The notes under the pieces are model-generated. The model made no database searches. It was given only the letters and a program-made list of their open reading frames with translations, and was not told the origin of the DNA. A stretch of 9,468 nt of DNA from Bacteroidota bacterium (GTDB lineage: Bacteria; Bacteroidota; Bacteroidia; Bacteroidales; VadinHA17): assembly GCA_030611395.1 (NCBI GenBank), contig JAUWPX010000032.1, positions 1 through 9,468 of the forward strand, read 5' to 3'. A program made the position numbers and the translations under genes. Of this stretch, positions 1 to 5,502 are shown one piece after another. Positions within the stretch are counted from its first letter, which is position 1; the number at the start of each line of letters is the position of its first letter.

Positions 1-683
1 AATTTGCCTCGTGGTATCTTGAGATCATCAAACCTGCATACAAAAAACCAATTGACAGCAAAACGCTTGAAGCTACAACGGATTTTTTTGAAAAATTATT
101 AAAGATCCTGCATCCTTTTATTCCGTTTATTACCGAGGAGATATGGCAACTTATCAGGGACAGGAAAGATGGAGAAAGCATTATGGTATCAAAGATGCCC
201 GGATCATTATCATATGACAAGTCGCTTGTTAGCAGGTTTGAAAAAACCAAAGAGACAGTAAGTGCAGTAAGAACAATCAGAAAGGGAAAGAATATTCCTG
301 TTAAAGAGCCCCTGACTTTACTGGTTCGGGAAAAAGAAGAAAATTATGATAACCGTTTTGGTGAAGTGCTGAAAAAGCTGGCTAACCTGTCAGATATACA
401 ATTTGTTGATGAAAAGCCCAATGGTGTAGCCTCTTTCCTGGTAAAAACCACAGAATATTTTATTCCTCTGGGAGATAATGTAAATGTAGAAGAAGAGCTT
501 GAAAAATTAAAAAAGGAACTTGATTATTCAAAAGGTTTTCTAGCCACGGTGATAAAAAAACTAGACAATGCTCATTTTGTTCAGAACGCGCCGGAGAAGG
601 TGGTAAATATGGAAAAGACTAAGAAGGCGGATACGGAATTGAAGATTAAAACACTGGAAGAAAGAATAGAAGAATTAATATAG
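1..683 (+). CDS. valS: Valyl-tRNA synthetase, C-terminal part (5' end outside the window)
   Basis: This is the last 226 codons of a class Ia aminoacyl-tRNA synthetase that charges tRNA-Val with valine in the cytoplasm; the reading frame enters from the left edge, with its first whole codon at base 3. Visible residues 1-11 carry the SWYLEIIKP motif and residues 36-49 the LHPFIPFITEEIWQ motif, both typical of the ValRS anticodon-binding domain. Residues from about 159 to the end are charged and heptad-like, starting NVNVEEELEKLKKELDY. They match the C-terminal coiled-coil arm of ValRS, which contacts the tRNA. That arm separates it from IleRS and LeuRS. The catalytic domain (HIGH and KMSKS motifs) and editing domain lie outside the window. 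The frame is intact and ends in tandem TAG TAG stops. An internal ATG at 183 is only Met61 of this fragment, not a start. Confidence 0.96.
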   Translation, partial: FASWYLEIIKPAYKKPIDSKTLEATTDFFEKLLKILHPFIPFITEEIWQLIRDRKDGESIMVSKMPGSLSYDKSLVSRFEKTKETVSAVRTIRKGKNIPVKEPLTLLVREKEENYDNRFGEVLKKLANLSDIQFVDEKPNGVASFLVKTTEYFIPLGDNVNVEEELEKLKKELDYSKGFLATVIKKLDNAHFVQNAPEKVVNMEKTKKADTELKIKTLEERIEELI

Positions 684-701
684 TAGTAATTAATCAGTAC
701 T

Positions 702-749
702 TTGAGTAAGTTGAGTAAGGTAAGTAGGAGAGTAAGGTGAGTAGGGAGA
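702..749. repeat. Degenerate GTAAG/GTAGG short tandem repeat
   Basis: The stretch consists of six imperfect copies of a 7-9 base purine-rich unit: TTGAGTAAG, TTGAGTAAG, GTAAGTAG, GAGAGTAAG, GTGAGTAG, GGAGAAG. The first two copies are identical and the rest have drifted. It starts about 20 bp after the valS stop and encodes nothing. The strand is purine-rich (G and A with T) and lacks C. It is probably slippage-generated spacer DNA; a regulatory role cannot be read from the sequence. Confidence 0.6.
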
Positions 750-855
750 AGAAAAGGTAAAAGCTTAACGATTAACAATTCATGATTCTTTAATTTTAGT
801 CATTCCAAATTTATAATACTAAATAGTGTTAGAAAGAAAACTAATCGCTTTTAAA

Positions 856-987
856 AATAACAAATCTCAAAAAACAAATGACAAATAAATCACAAATCAC
901 AATTTATTAATATTCAAACGTTTAAAAAATTTGAGTATTCATTATTGGAATTTATTTGTTATTTGCATATTGTTATTTGGAGTTTTC
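856..987. repeat. Imperfect inverted repeat rich in CAAAT / ATTTG, possible MITE-like element
   Basis: The left arm (856-918) is built of CAAAT/ACAAAT words. The right arm (930-987) is their imperfect reverse complement, made of ATTTG/TTATTTG words. The arms match best in two blocks. ATATTCAAA at 910-918 faces TTTGAGTAT at 930-938 with one mismatch, and CAAATGACAAATAAAT at 875-890 faces ATTTATTTGTTATTTG at 950-965 with one mismatch. An 11-bp centre (919-929) separates the arms, and an 8-base length difference lies between the blocks. A transcript could fold into a long AU-rich hairpin. There is no open frame, no obvious flanking target-site duplication and no transposase nearby. It may be a degenerate dispersed element or simply a structured leader region of the downstream gene; only its copy number in the genome would decide. 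Confidence 0.6.
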
Positions 988-1021
988 TTGCAGGCACTAA
1001 ATAGTTACAAATAATATTCTT

Positions 1022-2527
1022 ATGAAAGACAATAAAATCGCTCTTAATCCAAATGAACTGGTACAATTTATCAAGAAAAGCCCGGAAGAATTTACCAAAG
1101 GCGATCTGATCCGGTTTATTGAAGCCAGGGGAATCAAGATGATAAATTTCCGGTATGCCGGTGAGGACGGGAAATTAAAATCATTGAATTTTGTTATTTC
1201 AAGTCTGGAACATCTTGATTCGGTGCTTACAGACGGAGAGCGTGTTGACGGGTCCAGCCTGTTTTCGTTCATCGAAGCCGGATCGAGTGATCTGTATGTA
1301 ATTCCAAAGTATAAGACAGCATTCCTTAACCCTTTTGAAGAAGTACCAACACTGGAGATCCTTTGTTCATTTTACAATAGTGAAGGGAAACCACTTGAAA
1401 GCTCACCGGAATATATATTACAAAAGGCACACAAAGAATTCAGGGATAAGACCGGTTATACATTCAAGGCACTGGGGGAACTGGAATATTATGTGAATTC
1501 TGTTAAGGATGACTTGTATCCGTTGTATAATCAGAAGGGATATCATCAATCAAAACCATTTGCCAAGTTTGAGGATCTTCGGGTGGAAGCACTTGGGTTG
1601 ATTGCTGCAGCCGGGTGCAAAATTAAGTACGGGCATTCGGAGGTTGGAAGTTTCTCTACAGAAGATGAGGATTTTGAACAACATGAAATAGAATTCCTGC
1701 CTGTTGATGCTGAAGATGCAGTTACCCAGATGTTGATAGCAAAATGGATACTCAGGATGCTGAGCTATGAGTATGGTGTAGAGGTTAGTTTTGCCCCTAA
1801 GATTATTGTTGGCAAAGCAGGCAGCGGTTTGCATATTCATATGATGCTTGAAAAGGATGGAATAAACAAAATGGTTGAGAAAAACCGGCTTAGTGATGTA
1901 GCCCGGAAAATGATAGCCGGTATATTAGATGTTGCTTCTGCACTTACAGCATTTGGAAATACTGTTCCCACTTCTTACCTCAGGTTGGTTCCACACCAGG
2001 AAGCTCCAACTAATATTTGCTGGGGTGACCGGAACAGGTCGGTGCTGGTGAGAGTTCCATTGGGTTGGAATAAAACAGGAAATATGATAAATGAAGTTAA
2101 TCCCATGAGTCCTGTTGAAGAAAAATCCCGGTTAAACAAACAAACTGTAGAATTTCGTTCACCGGACGGTTCGGCAGATATTTATAAACTTCTGGCGGGT
2201 TTGATAGTAGCAGCGCAGCATGGGATTGAGATGGAAGGAGCACTTAAAATGGCTGATGAACTATATGTAGATGTGAATATTTTTGATGAGAAATATAAGG
2301 ATCAATTGGCAAAACTTCAGCAACTTCCCTCCTCATGCGGGGAATCAGCAGAGGCACTTGAGAAACACAGGAAACTGTTTGAGCAAAATAACATTTTCCC
2401 GGCAGGGGTGATTAGTGATGTTATTGAAAAACTAAAGTCATATAATGATAAAGATCTTAGTGAAAGATTATATGGGAAAGAAGAGGAACTACGTAAAGTT
2501 GTTTTGAAATATATTCATTGCATGTAG
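1022..2527 (+). CDS. glnA: Glutamine synthetase (type I-like), 501 aa
   Basis: The enzyme joins glutamate and ammonia to glutamine using ATP and is the cytoplasmic entry point of nitrogen assimilation. The full domain set is present: beta-grasp N-terminal domain with DGSS (76-79), then the catalytic domain with metal-site glutamates in GELEYYV (E153, E155), HSEVGS (E207) and QHEIEF (E222), GSGLHIH (267-273, H271), RLVPHQEAP (321-329, R321 and flap E327), RNRS (337-340, R339), R344, and VEFRSPD (E377, R379). Two differences from enterobacterial GlnA stand out. Where that enzyme has NLYDLP with the adenylylated tyrosine, this protein has NIFDEK (F421), so GlnE-type control is unlikely. It also carries about 18 extra residues around 348-373 and has Ala instead of Asn just before GSG. 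The ATG is the only good start, without a Shine-Dalgarno site. It appears monocistronic. The symbol follows the reaction; Bacteroidota often carry several glutamine synthetases. Confidence 0.95.
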   Translation: MKDNKIALNPNELVQFIKKSPEEFTKGDLIRFIEARGIKMINFRYAGEDGKLKSLNFVISSLEHLDSVLTDGERVDGSSLFSFIEAGSSDLYVIPKYKTAFLNPFEEVPTLEILCSFYNSEGKPLESSPEYILQKAHKEFRDKTGYTFKALGELEYYVNSVKDDLYPLYNQKGYHQSKPFAKFEDLRVEALGLIAAAGCKIKYGHSEVGSFSTEDEDFEQHEIEFLPVDAEDAVTQMLIAKWILRMLSYEYGVEVSFAPKIIVGKAGSGLHIHMMLEKDGINKMVEKNRLSDVARKMIAGILDVASALTAFGNTVPTSYLRLVPHQEAPTNICWGDRNRSVLVRVPLGWNKTGNMINEVNPMSPVEEKSRLNKQTVEFRSPDGSADIYKLLAGLIVAAQHGIEMEGALKMADELYVDVNIFDEKYKDQLAKLQQLPSSCGESAEALEKHRKLFEQNNIFPAGVISDVIEKLKSYNDKDLSERLYGKEEELRKVVLKYIHCM

Positions 2528-2533
2528 GCGGGT

Positions 2534-3175
2534 TTAAGGGGCCAGGCGGTGTATTTGCCAGCGCATGTTCTTTTTTTCATACATAATACGATCGTGCAGA
2601 CGATTCTCCCTACCCTGCCAGAATTCTATTCTGTCTGGTTTTAAAATATACCCTCCCCAATCAGCAGGTCTGGGTATTTCTTTTCCATTAAAATTATTTT
2701 TTTGTTCTTCAAACAGATTTTCAAGGTATTCACGGTTGGGTATTTTCCGGCTCTGTGACATAATCCATGCACCCATTTTTTCCCCTCTTGTTTTAGAATT
2801 GAAATATTTGTCTGAAATATTACTTTCCACTTTTTCGATATATCCTTCAATTCGCACTTGTCTTTCCAGACTGGCCCAATAGAAATTCAATGCTCCGTAA
2901 TGATTGAGCATAATCTGTTTTCCCTTCCAGCTTTTATAGCTTGAATAAAAAATGAACCCTTCATCATTAAGCTCTCGTAACAATACAATTCTACACGACA
3001 GTTTTCCATCAGGAGTTGCAGTTGCCAGAGCCATTGCAGTGGGTTCCTTTTCCTTTTTACTAATGGCTTCATCAAGCCATTTTTCGAATTGTATAATTGG
3101 ATTAGGATTAATATCTTTTTTTTGAAGTTTACCTAATTTGTACTCTTGTATACCTGATTCAAACTCTTTTTTCAT
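2534..3175 (-). CDS. pdxH: Pyridoxamine/pyridoxine 5'-phosphate oxidase, 213 aa
   Basis: This FMN enzyme oxidises pyridoxamine 5'-phosphate or pyridoxine 5'-phosphate with O2 to pyridoxal 5'-phosphate, the last step of vitamin B6 cofactor synthesis or salvage. The length is that of the family. FMN-contacting segments are RIVLLRELNDEGFIFYSS (62-79) and the SWKGKQ stretch (82-87). SLERQVRIEG (102-111), GAWIMSQS (135-142), PADWGGY (170-176) and EFWQGRENRLHDR (184-196) follow. R192 and H194 match the substrate-binding Arg and His of the E. coli enzyme. The protein ends in HRLAP, the usual PdxH C-terminus. It is the last gene of the minus-strand run, 8 bp after the yihY stop. Its stop lies 6 bp from that of the convergent glutamine synthetase. 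Use of O2 suggests the host meets oxygen at least sometimes (inference). Confidence 0.97.
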   Translation of the reverse strand: MKKEFESGIQEYKLGKLQKKDINPNPIIQFEKWLDEAISKKEKEPTAMALATATPDGKLSCRIVLLRELNDEGFIFYSSYKSWKGKQIMLNHYGALNFYWASLERQVRIEGYIEKVESNISDKYFNSKTRGEKMGAWIMSQSRKIPNREYLENLFEEQKNNFNGKEIPRPADWGGYILKPDRIEFWQGRENRLHDRIMYEKKNMRWQIHRLAP

Positions 3176-3183
3176 GATCGAAA

Positions 3184-4149
3184 TTATTCAGGCGGTTCAT
3201 TATTCAAAAAAGTATCTTTTTTTAGATTTGCTGATTGTATACTGGCATTCAGTTCAAACCCAATTAAGATTGAAATTGAATTAAAATAAAGCCATATCAG
3301 GACGACCATCAGCGAACCTATAGAGCCATATAGCTTATTAAATCTTCCGAAATTATTTACAAAATAAGATACTCCAACAGAGGACAGAATAAACAATAAT
3401 GTAGCAACGATTGAGCCAACAGAAAAGAATCTCCAGTTTTTTCGTTGTGCCGGGGCAAAATAATAAAGGAAAGAAATAGCAAAAAAGATGAGGGCGATAT
3501 TAATTATCCATTTTGCTGTTTGGGCAATGTAAAACACCAGGTCCTTTTCAATAATATCTAAATCAACCAGTTTCCCAATAACTGTATTACTGAAGATAAT
3601 TGTTATTACTGCAATTGTGAGTAGGACAGTAAGCACAAAAACCAGGATAAGGGAAATTTTTCTCTGATTTATCCAGTTCCTGGTTATCACAGGATGATGT
3701 GAAATATTAAAAACATTGATTAAACGGTGCATTCCTGTACTGGAAAAAGCAAGTGTAACAACGAACATAATTATTAACAGACCACTGCTTTTCTCAGTTA
3801 TTACTGCGATAAGTGATGTTTCAAGGAAATTGTAAGCGTTTTCAGGAAGTATTTGCTGAAAAAGTTCTAATAGTTCGTTCTGGAAATTTTGAATTGGAAT
3901 AAAGGGGATCAGTGTAAAAAGAAAGATTGTAGTAGGAAGGATTGCAAATAAAAGGCTGAAAGCAATTGCAGATCCTCTTGCATCCATTGATCCTCTTTTA
4001 AAACCCTGGAAGAAAAATGAAACTACGTAATAAATGGGAATATGCTCAAATCCCGGAAGGCTTATCTTTTTTACTTTTTTTATAAAACGATACCCCAGAT
4101 CTTTAATGATCTTGTTGAATCTTTTTTTATTTAAAACAGTTATTCCCAA
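3184..4149 (-). CDS. yihY: YihY/virulence factor BrkB family inner-membrane protein, about 321 aa
   Basis: This is an integral membrane protein of unknown biochemical function; the family was once mis-assigned as RNase BN. The basic N-terminus (1-35) is followed by about six hydrophobic segments near residues 59-84, 121-143, 165-188, 210-232, 241-262 and 276-299. Family signatures are SAIAFSLLFAILPTTIFLF (60-78), YYFAPAQRKNWRF (229-241) and the run NKLYGSIGSLMVVLIWLYF (271-289) ending in IGFELNA. The start is odd. At the coordinate given the codon is TTG, and no in-frame ATG occurs until Met55, which would trim into the first conserved region. An ATG overlapping the nadC stop (TAATG, bases 4156-4154) lies one base out of frame across a TTTT run. 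Either TTG is used, or the sequence carries a one-base indel and the true start is that ATG. It sits between nadC and pdxH with gaps of 6 and 8 bp, so translation is probably coupled. Confidence 0.9.
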   Translation of the reverse strand: MGITVLNKKRFNKIIKDLGYRFIKKVKKISLPGFEHIPIYYVVSFFFQGFKRGSMDARGSAIAFSLLFAILPTTIFLFTLIPFIPIQNFQNELLELFQQILPENAYNFLETSLIAVITEKSSGLLIIMFVVTLAFSSTGMHRLINVFNISHHPVITRNWINQRKISLILVFVLTVLLTIAVITIIFSNTVIGKLVDLDIIEKDLVFYIAQTAKWIINIALIFFAISFLYYFAPAQRKNWRFFSVGSIVATLLFILSSVGVSYFVNNFGRFNKLYGSIGSLMVVLIWLYFNSISILIGFELNASIQSANLKKDTFLNNEPPE

Positions 4150-4155
4150 AATTCA

Positions 4156-5001
4156 TTAATTAATAGCTTTAAGGCTCATATCCAGACTATGTATCCGGTG
4201 AGTTAATGCACCAACTGAAATATAATCCACTCCACATTCAGCATAATCCCGGATGGTTTCGAGTGTAATTCCCCCGGACGATTCCGTTTCATATTTTCCA
4301 TTGATCAGTTCAATAGCTTTATGGGTATCATTTAAAGTAAAATTATCAAGCATTATCCTGTTTATTCTACCGGTTTCAAGTATTTCTTTGATCTCACTGA
4401 GGTTTCTGGCTTCAATTTCAATTCTAAGATTTTTCCCAATACTTTCAAGATAAATATGAGTAGAATTAATAGCCTTCCTTATTCCTCCGGCGAATTCGAT
4501 ATGGTTATCTTTAAGCATAATCATATCAAAGAGGCCCATTCTATGATTCTCGCCACCACCGGTTTTCACTGCCATTTTTTCAAAAACCCGGAGTCCGGGA
4601 GTTGTTTTCCGTGTGTCAAGAACTTTGGTTTTTAGCCCTTCCAGTTTCCTTACATATTTATTTGTTGTAGTTGCTATCCCGCTCATCCGTTGCATAAAGT
4701 TTAAAACAAGCCTTTCGGATTGAAGTATAGAAAGGACCTTTCCGGAAACAATAAAAGCAATATCTCCGTTTTTAATATTTGCACCATCTTCAAAAAATAC
4801 TTCCAATTCGAGTGCGGGATCTATTTGGTGAAATACCAACATTGCCACTTTTGTACCGGCAAGAATTCCCTGGTCCTTTATTAATAGATGTGCTTGTCCA
4901 CTTGTTTTTTCAGGGATACATGAAATGGATGAGTGATCACCATCGCCAATATCTTCAGTAATAGCTAATTTTATTAGTTCACTCAGGTCTTTTGAGTTCA
5001 T
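4156..5001 (-). CDS. nadC: Nicotinate-nucleotide pyrophosphorylase (carboxylating), 281 aa
   Basis: Quinolinate phosphoribosyltransferase converts quinolinate and PRPP to nicotinate mononucleotide, CO2 and pyrophosphate, completing the de novo branch of NAD synthesis. The N-terminal domain holds EDIGDGDHSS (16-25). The barrel domain holds ERLVLNFMQRMSGIATTTN (96-114, R105), LDTRKTTPGLR (128-138, R131 and K132), GGGENHRMGLFDMIMLKDNH (148-167, H153, R154, K164), IEIEARN (194-200, E197), IMLDNF (216-221, D219) and ESSGGI (240-245), ending with YISVGALTH (260-268). The basic and acidic residues expected for binding quinolinate and the PRPP phosphates are all present, so it should be active. The ATG at 5001 overlaps the upstream DUF4783 gene by 23 bp, and yihY follows after 6 bp. 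nadA and nadB are not in the window. Confidence 0.97.
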   Translation of the reverse strand: MNSKDLSELIKLAITEDIGDGDHSSISCIPEKTSGQAHLLIKDQGILAGTKVAMLVFHQIDPALELEVFFEDGANIKNGDIAFIVSGKVLSILQSERLVLNFMQRMSGIATTTNKYVRKLEGLKTKVLDTRKTTPGLRVFEKMAVKTGGGENHRMGLFDMIMLKDNHIEFAGGIRKAINSTHIYLESIGKNLRIEIEARNLSEIKEILETGRINRIMLDNFTLNDTHKAIELINGKYETESSGGITLETIRDYAECGVDYISVGALTHRIHSLDMSLKAIN

Positions 5002-5398
5002 GTTCCTTTTCTATTCTGAGTTGATGTATTAACAGCTTTCCCTCCCTGGTTTTCAGAAGGAAATAAACACGGAAGGTTGTATTATCTGTAACAAGTTCAG
5101 CAATGGAGTATTTTGAATCTTCTTTTCCTCCGTGGTGAAGAATAGTGAATTTTTTTGGAGGAAAGTTTTTAAAAAAATCCCTTAAAATTCTTTCGGCCTG
5201 AGTTTTGCTATAAAGATCTTCATTCTCACGGACAACAAGTTCTATGTTTGAGTTAAAATATTTTGCCAGTTCCGCTGAATTTCCAGCTTTAAAAGCAAGG
5301 GAAATTCCTTCCGGGATTCCTTGTGGGTTTGAATAAACCATAATATCAAGACCGGCAAGAAAAAATAACAATATGAATATTTTGCGAAATCCGATCAT
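4979..5398 (-). CDS. DUF4783-family exported protein, 139 aa
   Basis: This is a small exported protein of unknown function. I chose the ATG at 5398. The open frame extends to 5446 only through a TTG codon, whereas starting at 5398 gives a standard signal peptide: a short basic start (MIGFRK), a hydrophobic core IFILLFFLAGL, and likely cleavage near VYSN, about residue 23. The mature part runs IPEGISLAFKAGNSAELAKY (28-47), then the LYSKTQAERILRDFF segment (62-76), FTILHHGGKEDSKYSIAEL (84-102) and FRVYFLLK...LLIHQLRIEKE (109-132). This pattern resembles the DUF4783 family, an NTF2-like fold typical of Bacteroidota. DUF4783 genes commonly neighbour nadC in that phylum, which agrees with the 23-bp overlap here. 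No catalytic motif is visible. It is probably the first gene of the DUF4783-nadC-yihY-pdxH operon. Confidence 0.85.
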   Translation of the reverse strand: MIGFRKIFILLFFLAGLDIMVYSNPQGIPEGISLAFKAGNSAELAKYFNSNIELVVRENEDLYSKTQAERILRDFFKNFPPKKFTILHHGGKEDSKYSIAELVTDNTTFRVYFLLKTREGKLLIHQLRIEKEHELKRPE

Positions 5399-5502
5399 TT
5401 TGAGTAATCTTAAATTATATTTAAACTGATACAAAAAATGCACCAATCAGTTTTCTGCAATTTAGTAAAATTTTAGTTAAAGTTATAAATGTTATTCGAT
5501 CA
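5399..5502. promoter_or_regulatory. Divergent intergenic region between the DUF4783-nadC operon and the histidine kinase
   Basis: These 104 bp separate two divergent transcription units, so they should hold both promoters. The DNA is very AT-rich. On the minus strand a TATAATTT stretch lies roughly 20 bp before the DUF4783 ATG, preceded by TTTTTTG, but the spacing does not fit the Bacteroidota -33/-7 pattern well. On the plus strand, AGTTATAAATG lies about 20 bp before the kinase ATG and is only a weak -7 candidate. No clear operator palindrome was found. The regulatory role is inferred from gene orientation. Confidence 0.4.

Larger units (their letters stand above)
684..1021. other. 338-bp non-coding spacer between valS and glnA
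   Basis: No convincing gene is visible on either strand; the open frames touching it are shadows of valS and glnA. It is strongly AT-rich and low in complexity. From left to right it holds a purine-rich degenerate tandem repeat (702-749), a plain AT-rich stretch, and a long imperfect inverted repeat (856-987) that ends about 35 bp before the glutamine synthetase start. I found no clear intrinsic terminator behind valS and no good TAnnTTTG promoter box ahead of glnA, although a glnA promoter should lie in the last 100 bp. The spacer is long compared with the 6-23 bp junctions in the minus-strand operon. Confidence 0.8.

Noticed and set aside
183..683. Separate 166-aa gene starting at the ATG at 183
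   Set aside because: The frame is open from the left edge, and the upstream codons encode conserved ValRS motifs, so this is the 3' part of valS.
702..987. CRISPR array
   Set aside because: The repeats are short, degenerate and not separated by regular unique spacers, and no cas genes are present.
997..1272. 91-aa minus-strand frame over the start of the glutamine synthetase gene
   Set aside because: It lies antisense to a well-supported enzyme gene and has no recognisable motif.
1550..1840. 96-aa minus-strand frame inside the glutamine synthetase gene
   Set aside because: Shadow frame opposite conserved catalytic motifs; no supporting start or context.
2565..2882. 105-aa plus-strand frame inside pdxH
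   Set aside because: It is the antisense shadow of pdxH, whose conserved motifs are all on the other strand.
5399..5446. Longer DUF4783 frame starting at 5446
   Set aside because: It begins with TTG and adds 16 residues before an ideal signal peptide that starts with ATG at 5398.
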